A DNA stretch of 64,000 bases, taken from NCBI GenBank assembly GCA_021018995.1, contig CM037587.1, positions 7,132,866 through 7,196,865 on the forward strand. Direction: 5' to 3'. Position 1 is the first letter of the stretch. Each line of letters opens with the position of its first letter. Under the pieces are notes generated by a model. The model had not been told where the DNA came from. It made no database searches and was given only the letters and a program-made list of their open reading frames with translations. Shown one piece after another: positions 54,098-64,000 of this stretch. This DNA comes from Chloranthus sessilifolius. Its lineage: Eukaryota > Streptophyta > Magnoliopsida > Chloranthales > Chloranthaceae. Both the position numbers and the translations under genes were made by a program.

Positions 54098-55895
54098 TGA
54101 TGAGTAGTGAAATATGATGATATTTCACCCCTAAATATCTATATTTAGCCGTCCGATGAAGGCTATCTGATGAGAATTACTAGATTTGAAGTGTTTCAAG
54201 TAAATACAATCCAAGTGCAGAAAACAGCCCAAGAATTCTGAAAATAATATCAAAACACTGCAACTTTGGGTTATCAAGAACTTGGTGCGACTTGCAGCTC
54301 AATTTGGACCATCCAGACTTTAGCTTCACGAAATTTCCAAAACACAAAAGTTGTATATCTTTCTGTCAGCTTTCCAACGCTGCAAGAATCATATTAATCC
54401 GAGTTCGAAGTAGAACGATATGGCTGAAATACCGAAGCAGTGTCTGATATATAAGTGGGCTAGAATTCACAAAAATCTGGGAGGTCGATGCATCGACTCT
54501 TTTGCTTGATGAATCGAGGGACAAAAGTAGTCTGACATGGAATAAACTCTTTAAAGCAGATTTTTAGAGATTTTTGGAGGGTCGATGCATTGACCCTGAC
54601 TTTTCGAGCTGGAAAACCTACGCAATTTGGAAACTATTTAAAGCCGAATAAACACTCCGAGAGGGGAATTAGATAGATAATTAGAGTTAGTTTTAGTTTT
54701 TCTTTTTCATAGTTAGACGTAGAAATAGAGATTTTCTTTATTCATTTTTGAGAGCTTTGTTCCTTTAACTTTTCAGTATTCCTTCCTTTAATTTATTGTT
54801 CTTGTTCAGTTGATTCATACTTTAAATTTAAAGATTAGTAGAGAGCATTATTAATTTTGTTTCTGAAGATCATCGTACTTATGGATCAAAGAATTTTTAT
54901 TGAAGTTTGAGGTATTTTTAATTGATTAAATTGATGTTATTTTTCCTTCCTTATTTATTTATATCATTTAATTACAACATGTGTGACTAAATTTATAGGG
55001 ATGGGGATCTAATGATTCCCATCCGAGGGATGCACTTCTAATAATATAAATCTATGATTAAAATATGAGATCTTATTTTATGGTTGTTATGTTATCACGA
55101 ACGGATGAAATCCCCGCCACTAACTGGGATCGAGTGTACTGAGCCATACCCTGGATCTCAGATCTATGACGGAAATTTTGCCCCAATCATTGTTATATGG
55201 TATTTTACTTTCATCGTGTGGATCTACTTATGATTATGATCTGGGATCTCGTGTGTCTAGCCATGCCCTGGATCTTGGATCTGTAATGGTAAGTTTATCT
55301 TAATTACTCCCTAATCTGAAATCAAGTGTGCCGAGCCATGCCCTTGATCTCAGATCTATGGTGAAATTTTTATTAGAATTTTTACCCACTTTGGAGATGA
55401 TTTTTATTTGCATCTGAGATCAAGTGTGTCGAGCCATGCCCTTGATCCCAAATCTATATATGAAAATCATCTATGAAGTTAAGTCCTGATTGCAGGGATG
55501 CAACGTGAAACCTATCAGAGTTTTGACCATTTATCTTCCATAAAAGATGTTTTTCTTCAATGGTATATCTCATAGTTTAATCCTTAGATTTATATTATGG
55601 GAAGAACAGACCAAAGATGTGAGGATTTAGTATCTTCATATTTATCTTCATCTTTACCTTTATTTTTGAATTATCAATTAAGTTTTAGTTTGTAGTCGGT
55701 AATTGTCATCTCACAAAACTAGATCATAATATTGGTAGGGTACTGTTGAATCTTAGTAGATTTCTTGAATTGCTGTCTCATCTTTTTAGATCTTCAAAAA
55801 TAGTCCTCGTGGGAACGATCTCGTACTCCGCACCCACTATATACAATCTAATTCGTGCGCTTGCGAGTAAAATATTACAATTAAAAATCACATCA
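54098..55895 (+). mobile_element. 5' LTR of a Ty3/gypsy-type element
   Basis: It starts TGATGAGTAGTGAAATATG and ends AATTAAAAATCACATCA (1798 bp). It is matched by the partial 3' LTR from 63482. It contains GTCGATGCATCGAC-type palindromes (54482-54600) and a four-copy array of about 110 bp (55085-55455, core GAGCCATGCCCTTGATC). Over the roughly 505 overlapping bases the two LTRs differ at about 45 positions by eye, so the insertion is some millions of years old, more if the plant is slow-evolving. Confidence 0.85.
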
Positions 55896-56333
55896 AGTTT
55901 TTAGCGCCATTGCCGGGGACTAAATCAAGAAAATCTGAATTTTTGGGAAATAGACAATTAATTTTAGAGATTTCCATGGATTAAAACAGTATCTCTGCTA
56001 AAATTTAAAAAAAAAGGAGTATCGATCGATCGACCTAAACAGTCGATCAATCGACTCCAAAAAAAAAAATAATAATAAAAAAAATAAAATAAAAAGAAAA
56101 TTTTTTTTTTGGTGTTATTGGTGAAATCATGTCAATGCATGAATTCAATCTAAAATCATATGCTATTTGTGGAAATTCGATGCACATTTCACCTATGTGT
56201 CCCTTGAACAACTCAAATTATTAGCCTGAACAAGTCCAGCTAAATCCTGTTTGGAACAATCATGACTGGCAGAGTCAATCTAATGACATGTGGGGTTTTA
56301 ATCAACCTCTAATGTGTGATATGATGCCTTACA

Positions 56334-57122
56334 ATGATCAAAATTCTTATCCCAACAAATTTTCATGAGTTTTCACAGCAAACTCAATACTTTCAAGACA
56401 CAAAACCATATGAACCAGCCCAAAATTCTTCTTACCCCTTAGAATATTTAAAAGGTTTGGTGCACACCAACACTCAAAGAATTTCTAGGATACAATCTCA
56501 AGTTAGTCAGATGATCGAGTACTTACAAATGAAAGTTGAAATGGTGGATTCCCTCATTGATACCGATCGGAATGAGGAACATTTTCAAGAGGACTCATCT
56601 GATTTTGTTCAAAAATACGAGGATGACCAATTGGTCACTACGCTTGAGAGTGACATAACGAGCGTTGAGGTAGTGCAAGTGCAAGGAAAAGAGGAAATGG
56701 AATGGAACGATACTTATGTCGAAGAGGGACTTGAGAATCAAATTGAGATGAGAGAGAAAGAAAATAGCACCCTTACAACACCTGATAAGGGAAACATAAC
56801 TTTTTCCGATAAGTGTGAATTCGGTTTAGAAGAAAAAGAGGAATTTCAAATTTGTTGCCCATTCATTGAATACATTGATAATCAACAGAATGTCGAAAAA
56901 AGATTAATGAGTTTGAATCTGGAGTGCGATTTTGGGAATGTCAAGTACAGGGTAGAAATGGATCATAATAGTGGCACTTGGGCACATCATGGGAGTGTAA
57001 CTAAGTCCTTGAAAAGAGAAATACCGGGACGATTAAATAAATCGCTGATCCTGCTTAGAAATTTTTTTATGAAGATTTGGGATCCTGGTGGACTCGAAAT
57101 GAATTACAACCTTGTAGATTAA
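56334..57122 (+). CDS. 262-codon open frame inside the LTR element, gag-like in character
   Basis: This is the longest uninterrupted frame outside the STP gene. The N-terminal third is Gln/Tyr/Asn-rich, then comes a helical stretch (RISRIQSQVSQMIEYLQMKV), then a long acidic region (EDDQLVTTLESDITSVEVVQ). Position just after the primer site and this composition fit the C-terminal part of a gag-type protein. There is no zinc knuckle. No certain family. Retroelement fossil. Confidence 0.5.
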   Translation: MIKILIPTNFHEFSQQTQYFQDTKPYEPAQNSSYPLEYLKGLVHTNTQRISRIQSQVSQMIEYLQMKVEMVDSLIDTDRNEEHFQEDSSDFVQKYEDDQLVTTLESDITSVEVVQVQGKEEMEWNDTYVEEGLENQIEMREKENSTLTTPDKGNITFSDKCEFGLEEKEEFQICCPFIEYIDNQQNVEKRLMSLNLECDFGNVKYRVEMDHNSGTWAHHGSVTKSLKREIPGRLNKSLILLRNFFMKIWDPGGLEMNYNLVD

Positions 57123-57179
57123 TTTCGCAATTTTCCTTTAAAAAAAAATATAAATAATAATAATAATATTAATAAAATT

Positions 57180-57670
57180 AAAATTAAAATTAAAAAAATT
57201 CTGCTTTTGGTCGACTAATCGACAAAGGAGGTCGATTAATCGACCCTTCCACTCAATTAATCGACCTCTTCATGTCGATTAATCGACAGTAATGATGAGT
57301 GTCTCCTTTTTCAAGGAGACAACATTTATGGAGGGGCTGACTTATATGTCAGTCGATTGATCGACTTTCAAAGTCGATGCATCGACTACTCCGTGTTGAA
57401 GACCGTGCTGTCTTTTCAGATTCTGTCAGGATGTTTTTTTTAATGGAGTCAATTCATCGACTCCCAGAGCTGATTAATCGACTTAAATTCTGTGCATGCG
57501 TTTTTGTCTTTTCACTGCCTCGATTAGAGTCGATGCATTGACTTCGAGTGTCGATTAATCAACCTTTCCAATTCTGGATGTTGCGTCTTTTCATTCGATG
57601 CCGTTGTGTGTTTCCATGCAGTGCAGTTAAAGCTGCGCCTTTTCCCACTGAAGTCAATTAATCGACTATA
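57180..57670. repeat. Cluster of GTCGAT-NN-ATCGAC palindromes
   Basis: About a dozen 14-base palindromes or near-palindromes in 490 bases: GTCGACTAATCGAC, GTCGATTAATCGAC (several), GTCGATTGATCGAC, GTCGATGCATCGAC, GTCAATTCATCGAC. The centre varies (TA, GC, TG, CA), while the half-site GTCGAT is kept. Spacing is irregular. Related clusters: 35200-35315, 54482-54600, 56018-56060, 59727-59765, 60690-60870 and 63868-64000. Confidence 0.85.
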
Positions 57671-58599
57671 TGCGGTGTGACCGTCCAGAAAGGACGCCTT
57701 TGCGTCTACTTAGGGGAAGGACTCTATCTTCCCTTCTCATTCGATCTTTCTCCTGTTTCTCTCCTGACAGCCTCCGACATTTTGATCGTGCTTTCATGGC
57801 TTCCTCACCCGCCGCGCCGCAAAAGCTTTCCCAACGTCCTGTTGGTCATCCACGTGAGCAGCCACGTGGTCGCTTCGCTTCCCGAGATCTTTCTTTCGAA
57901 TATCTTTTCGATCTCACGCCATTTCAGGACATGCCTGTCTGCGTCGTTTCCCTTGCCTATGTAATGGCTCTCAACGTCCATTTTCTCCTCACTCCGCCTG
58001 TGATCAAAGTGTCCGAACGGGTCGTTCGTTTATTCTATCATAACATGGCATGGGTGACCGCCTCCGTTGAGGATCATGTCACTGCCCACTTCACTATTTC
58101 AATCGATGGGTGGTCGCGCCAGTTTATCCGCACACCATTGCGGATGTTTTTAACATTTCTTGCGAGCGTCCTCACAATCACACTTTGGGTGAAGAGATTG
58201 ACGATTCTCAGGAGGATATAATCAACGATATGTGCCGCGGCATATTTTCTTCAGGAGTCGCCACTAGGCGATCGGCGTTATCGCGCCCGCTTTTGTTCTA
58301 GGATAGTGTGGTCTGTAGTAACCTCTGCCCCCGTGGCCACATTTCTGAGAGCACCGGTGATCGGGTTCAGGCGCTTTATGGTGCCCCCGAAATTTGTGGA
58401 TCAACGTGCCCAGGATTCTTCATGATGGCATGTGACGATGCCATGAGGATATCACCAACCCTGCCATTGGTGAAATCCCATTGATATATTTTCCTCATTA
58501 TGTTATGAAGCTGCTTAATTTCCTTCGTTTCCCGTTTTATCGGGATGATGATCTTGGGGACCTCGCATTTTATCGCTATGGTGCAACCCAATGGAACCG

Positions 58600-60149
58600 T
58601 GATCGATTTTAAATGTAACCCTTGCAAGTGCACAAGATCTATTGCAGTATGGCAAGAACAAAGGTGTCGAACCCACAGAGAAATCTTGAATTTTAATTAA
58701 TTCTTTCAGAGATTTAAAAACGTCCCCAAGGAAGTACCAAAGGGCAGATTCAATTTACCAAAAATTTATCACACTTTTCCTATTTGCAAGAAAAATAAAT
58801 TAATGTAAACAACTAATTACTAATGAATCTAAAAATAATATTTAAATATGATCAAGGAATATGCTACCCCATATTTGTATCCCTTTTCTACCATTAAAAC
58901 CAACAGTTTTATTAAAGCATCATTCACAGCATCATTCAGCTATAGAGATGATTCGTAATAAAATATGATCATCAATCCGGCATACCCTATGTAAAAACAA
59001 TGACTCAGCCTATCATTGCGGTATGAGTCATGTAAGAAGCATAGCGTATCTCATGATGTTTAGATCACAATAGTAAACACATAATCACTCTGCAGCCTAG
59101 ATCAGTCTACAGGTCCAGATCTAGCGATTATAGCCATGATAGCATTCAATATATTTTCAATAACACAAACTTTGAGCAAAATGATTCCATGATGACATAA
59201 TAGACTATGGTATTAATCATAAATATGGGTACTTATCTGGGGATCGCATCTTCCCCGATCAACTGATTTAGCCGCTCATCTTTGGTGTATGATCTCCTTA
59301 TTCATTCAAAGTCATTCCTCTTTTTATTTCTTCCAAAGATCTTTGTTTACAATGCCTTTTCCTAAATACAATCTATGCTTTCATGAACGTAAAGGAAAAA
59401 TAATGCAAATCCTAGGTACAATCTACCCAGATGGAACCCTAGAAGGAGAAAGAAGAACTCTTGAAAAGATGCCAAGAGGAGTCTAAAACCAAAAATAATA
59501 ATAATGAATAATAATCTTCTAAAAAATTCTCTCCAAAAACTCTAAAAAAAGAAAAGCCAAAACTAACTCTCTAATTATCTATCTTTAATTCCCCTCTCTA
59601 ATTCCTATCTCTAATTCCTTATCTCTAATTATCTATCTCTCATTCCTCCTTTCCGAAGTGTTTGATCCGCTTTAAATAGAGTCGAAGTTTTCCAGCCACA
59701 GAGGTGTTCCAACTCAAAAATTTAGGGTCGATTAATCGACCCAATAGGGTCGATGCATCGACCTCCCAGATTTTCGTGAATTCCCGCCGAACTTTGCATC
59801 AGACACTGCTTTAGTATTTTGGCCATAACTCTCTGTCTCGAACTCGGATTGGGGCGATTCTTAATCCGTTGGAAAGCTGATAGAAAGATCTACAATGTTT
59901 CTGTTTTAACAATTTCATAATTAGGCCGTCTTGAATATACAAATTGAGCTACAAATCACACCAAGTTCTCGATGACCCAATGTTGCAGTGTTTTGACATT
60001 ATTTTCAAAATTCTTGGGTTGTATTCTGCACTTGGCTTGTATTTACCTGAAACACTTCAAATCTAATAATTCTTATCAGATAGCCTTCATCGGATAGCTA
60101 AGTATGGGTATCTAGGGGTGAAATATCATCATATTTCACTACTCATCAA
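58600..60149 (-). mobile_element. Solo LTR of the same family, inverted, exact TSD AACCG
   Basis: On minus it starts TGATGAGTAGTGAAATATG and ends in a TGATC-inverted tail (TTTAAAATCGATCA); 1550 bp. AACCG stands on both sides (58595-58599 and 60150-60154). It interrupts the accessory block of the LTR element. It contains GTCGATTAATCGAC and GTCGATGCATCGAC at 59727-59765. The perfect target duplication suggests it is younger than its host element. Confidence 0.85.
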
Positions 60150-60689
60150 ACCGCAGTATGCGTCTTTTGGGAAATGTCCCTGATACTCCACCACGTCAGC
60201 GCCGCCGCGTACGCCAGGATGACCAGCCTGCGCTTGATCAGGGACCCGAGGAGGGTGTGTCTCTTGGTTCGCTCTAAGCTCAAATTAACTCTTTACAGGA
60301 GGAGCAGCAGCGGCAACATGGTGCAATCTTGCACCGAAGCTACTATGATCGTTCCTTCCTCCATCAGATCGGGCAGCGCATGCGGCCTGATAGTTATGAT
60401 GAGATGTGCGCGAGGGCTCGCCAGGCTGAAGAGGATGGGGATGATTAGTTTGTTTAGTCTAGGATTATGATTTTTCGTTTTGTGTTATTTTTCTTTCTTT
60501 AGGTTAGGTTGTTTATTTTAGGAATTAAATCAGAAGTGTCCTTGTAGATTATCTTGCTTATCAATGAAAGAGTGTGTTTTCTAATCTGTTTGGGATTGCC
60601 AATATTTTTGCAAATTACCTGTTGCATTTAGAGGAGTTGAACAACAAAATTGAAATACCAATATCAGCGACTTTTCACCTCTCTGCCCA

Positions 60690-60870
60690 GATGGAGTCGA
60701 TTAATCGAGGGTTATACTCGATTAATCGACCCACGATTTTCAAAAAATAAAAAATAAAAATTTTGGGGGGCCAATTTGGGAGTCGATTAATCGACCCCCT
60801 GAGTCGATTAATCGATCCCCCAGGGTCGATGCATCGACCTCCCAGGGTCGATTAATCGACCCCCACTTTT
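60690..60870. repeat. Second dense cluster of GTCGAT-NN-ATCGAC palindromes
   Basis: Six copies in about 180 bases (GTCGATTAATCGAG, CTCGATTAATCGAC, then GTCGATTAATCGAC, GTCGATTAATCGAT, GTCGATGCATCGAC, GTCGATTAATCGAC), separated by short CCCCC/GGG spacers that extend several palindromes to 18 bases. Confidence 0.85.
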
Positions 60871-61499
60871 TGGGATCGGATGCCTCCTGCGACTCTCCTT
60901 GTCAGTCTCCGTTATTTTTTGGAGTCCCTCAAGCGTACTGACACACTTTTCATTAGTTCTTTTTGCGGGACACCTCTTTCCACTCCTACTCCAACTCTAT
61001 CAATTTTTCCCTTATATTCACCCTTAGGCTCACGTTCCATTAAATCTTGCACAACCTTCTCATGGCCCAACGATTCTATCTCACCAGAGCACGGTTATCA
61101 AAGATAGAGGAGACTGCTAAAAAGCGGGAGCGCCGCTCTCATCAGACGGTCGCTTTTGAGCCTAGCAATATTGAAATCATCGACCTTGATCCGATGATCA
61201 TTCCTTCCTGGGGAGAACCATCTAGAAAGAAGGTAAATCCTTCCAAATCTCCTACACCGTGCATCAATACTAATATCGAGATAATTGATGTGATTCCGTC
61301 ACCACCTCCCTCATCTTCATCTCCTACTGTCGCCTCACCGCCTCCATCCATACCATCGGCGGTGTCTCTTCAATTTTTCCTTGATCTTTGGGAGAAATTG
61401 TTCCCTGTGCCTACGAACATCGATTTAAGTGAACCAAGGTGGATGGGCCCGCCTACCACTGATTAAAGGAGTTGGATTCTTGATTAGTTTAGGATTTAA

Positions 61500-63481
61500 G
61501 ATTTAAGATTATTATTATTTTATTTTATTTAGTTTAGGTTATTTTTAATTCCCTAAATAGTGTACCCTTATTCCCTTCAATAAATTTTTGGTTATGTTCC
61601 AAGTTGATGCACATATTCTCTGCACCTGATCTTTGTGTTGAGGTACTTTTTAATAGGTTTGGGGTGCAATCCTTATTTCAAATCAATGAGGACATTGTCA
61701 TCTTTCGGTTTGAGGGTATGGTTATTTATTTTGTGTCACTTATTTTTTATTGCGTCACTTATTTTTTATATATGAAAAAAAAATAATTTTTTTTTTTTTT
61801 TTTTTGAAGTCATCATGCACATTATTTTGTAATTATTTTCAAACTTTAGTTGATGATGCATGTGAATTTAATTTTGAGAATATTGATGTCATATTTTGAT
61901 TACTTGTATCTAAGATGAGGATACTTAATGTGATATTTTGTGGGTAATTTTGATATTCATGCTTATAATTTTTGCACTTATACCAAGCTAAGACTTGAAA
62001 TCGATGAACTGTTTTGAACGTTGAATCTTAGGTTCTTAGTGGAGATTAAACCCAGTGAGCTTTAGAGCTAATTTCCCGTCATTGATGAGTGAATACATAA
62101 ACTCGGAGTTTTCTTTGAATACGACTTATTTTGCATAATCTCATACATTTTATTTTGACTTATGACTTTGCATGAAATCAAATTCATATTATTATGTTAG
62201 AATGTACTGCATATCTACTCAAGACAAATAGGCAAGGTTATCATCTTTTAAGGACATGATTGAAGGCCATCTTTGGCTCGTTTGTGCTTAAAATACCCCA
62301 CCTTATATAAATTTATCTTTCTAGTACCCCTTTGAGCCTATTAAAAAATTTACCTTTATACATTCCTTGATAAGCCACGTTAACCTTTAACCCTTCACCA
62401 TTTCTGAAAATTCAGTTTTACTCTTCTTATTTCTGAAAAAAATTAGCAACGAGGGATGAAAATGAACAAAAAGAGAGTAAATGGAGAGATATCGAGTTGT
62501 GGTGTTTACTGAGAGTGTATGGTAAAAATAAAAAGAACAAAAAGGGAGAGAAAAAGAAAAAAAAAGCTGTGAAAAATAATGGAAAAATATGAGGTGCTTC
62601 AAGAAAATAAAATTCAAAAGAAGAAATGGAGTGAGAAAAGAAAAAGAGAAGAAATAGAAAAATCAAAAGGTGTTCCCTTTCCGATTTCTCAAAAATTTTG
62701 AATTCTAACTTCCAATTCTTTCTTACCCTTACCTGAGCCCCATTACAACCCTAAAAAGACCTTCATGATCTGATCTTGCATTGGTAACTACCTTGTGGAG
62801 AGTAAATATGTGATACTTATGACACTTGATATGACATGCTTAGGATATACAAGTATCTTTTTATGAGATTTATTTTTGTTCATTGATTGCATCGTGTTTC
62901 ATTTATCATATGAGACTTTTTTATTTGCTTTGTATTGATCTCTCACATGTGTGCGAAAACTTATCCATCATCGGTGTCTTTATATTTTGAGAGTATACCT
63001 AAAGTGAGGATTGAGTCTAAACAACAGGTCCGACGATTTCCTATTTGAACTAGTTCTGAGATGAATGAATTTCGGTTTGGGTATGCACACACTTCACGTA
63101 TAGGCATGAATGGATGAGTTATCTAACGATTTGAGCATTAGACTAATTTGAATGGATATTAGTATGATTAGTATAAAATTGTTCTTTAAAATTGAGAATT
63201 CACATGTTGAATTGATTAATGGTTTTGAGTTTGAATGATATATATGTTATTAAAATCATGTTTTGAAAACTCAATTTTATCGATGGTTTCAAAAATGTAT
63301 TGAAGTTTGTGGGTAACTTCACTATAAACCCTCAAGAGACACAACTCCTCCACTAGGGATCACCTAGGGGTTTAAAGGCTTGTTGCACATGCTAAGTGTA
63401 ATCGTGCTCCATACGAAAGTGGCATTTATTTTTCTTTAGTTTGCTTTGCTCGAGGACTAGTAAAGTGTAGGTTTGGGGTTA
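61500..63481. other. Non-coding 3' part of the LTR element interior
   Basis: AT-rich, with T runs at 61785-61805 and A/G-rich sequence at 62440-62670. Two overlapping Phe-rich minus frames in the latter are artefacts of purine-rich sequence. No domain recognised. It ends in the purine tract before the 3' LTR. Confidence 0.45.
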
Positions 63482-64000
63482 TGATGAGTAGTGAAATATG
63501 ATGATATTTCACCCCTAAATATCTACATTTAATCATCCGATGAAGGCTATCTGATGAGAATTACTAGATTTGAAGTGTTTCAAGTAAATACAATCCAAGT
63601 GCAGAAAACAACCCAAGAATTCTGAAAATAATGTCAAAACACTGCAACTTTGGGTCATCAAAAACTTGGTGCGACTTGTAGCTCAATTTGGACCATCCTG
63701 AAGTCGGCTTCATGAAATTATCAAAACACAAAAGCTGTAGATCTCTCTGTCAGCTTTCCAATGCAGTAAGAATCATGTCAATCCGAGTTTGGAGTAGAAC
63801 GATATGACCGAAATACCAAAGCAGTATCTGATACAAAAGTGGGTTGGAATTCACGAAAATCTAGGAGGTCGATGCATCGACTCTTTTGCTCGATTAATCG
63901 AGGGACAAAAGTAGTCTGACACGAAATTGACTCTTTAAAGTAGATTTTTAGAGATTTTTGGAGGGTCGATGCATCGACCCTATAAGGTCGATTAATCGAC
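63482..64000 (+). mobile_element. 3' LTR of the Ty3/gypsy-type element, cut by the window end
   Basis: TGATGAGTAGTGAAATATG and onward aligns with 54098-54610. If it is the same length as the 5' LTR, it should end about 1.3 kb beyond the window. Confidence 0.85.

Larger units (their letters stand above)
55896..63481 (+). mobile_element. Internal region of the same LTR element; no pol seen
   Basis: It opens with a primer site TAGCGCCATTGCCGGGGA (55902-55919), close to the complement of the Asp tRNA 3' end, as used by Athila-like and other gypsy elements. It closes at GGTTTGGGGTTA, a purine-rich tract. Parts: an open frame at 56334-57122 (262 codons, coiled-coil and acidic, gag-like in character); a block at 57670-58599 whose words (VVRLFYHNMAWV) recall the plant retroelement accessory domain called putative plant transposon protein; and a short Pro/Ser-rich frame at 61047-61466. 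I see no reverse transcriptase, integrase or protease. It looks like a large non-autonomous element, broken in a few places and by one nested insertion. Confidence 0.7.

Noticed and set aside
57180-60870. CRISPR-like array at the GTCGATTAATCGAC clusters
   Set aside because: Spacing is irregular, repeats are short palindromes with varying centres, the context is a plant retroelement, and there are no cas genes.
62387-62666. Overlapping Phe-rich minus-strand frames
   Set aside because: They arise from a purine-rich tract in the non-coding interior of the LTR element.

Overview
The window is flowering-plant nuclear DNA: AT-rich, with GT-AG introns, a plant hexose transporter gene, and a very dense cover of plant transposon families (hAT and Mutator MITEs, Helitron ends, tRNA-derived SINEs, Copia and Ty3/gypsy remnants, a TRIM, and a MULE with a captured Ulp1-type gene). 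The sequence alone does not let me name the species.

One host gene is convincingly intact: a plus-strand sugar transport protein (STP, H+/hexose symporter) with four coding exons between 16771 and 23803 that encode 499 residues with all signature motifs. Its introns hold MITEs, one with a perfect 8-bp target duplication. Its stop codon appears to be the first three bases of another hAT-type MITE. The only other host-gene trace is a truncated G-type lectin receptor kinase N-terminus near 6.9-7.4 kb.

Layout. 0-15 kb: MITEs, two Helitron-type ends, and a diverged local duplication (3508-5365 and 8441-10112). 15-24 kb: the STP gene. 24-27.5 kb: a solo LTR with an exact target duplication, a TRIM and an RTE-LINE tail. 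27.5-40.3 kb: a tandem duplication (27523-30437 and 30438-39960). Its second unit was later expanded by a three-level nest: a long-TIR element, then a short LTR element, then a solo LTR. The first unit received a different solo LTR, and the second unit keeps the empty site. 40-46.7 kb: MITEs and SINEs. 46.8-54.1 kb: a decayed Mutator-like element with two convergent genes, an Ulp1/DUF1985-type gene on + and a transposase on -. 54.1 kb to the window end: a Ty3/gypsy-type LTR element that inserted into the 5' coding repeat of that transposase and itself contains an inverted solo LTR of its own family.

The least ordinary signals are repeat-architecture signals. (1) Several hAT-like MITE families share one design: short TIRs, 8-bp target duplications and an interior made of degenerate short palindromes, with a different palindrome word in each family. 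(2) The LTR family carries many 14-bp palindromes of the form GTCGAT-NN-ATCGAC. (3) The Ulp1 MULE carries arrays of a related GTCGATATCGAT word in each of its non-coding gaps and none that I saw in coding blocks. All alignments, counts and identities here were done by eye.
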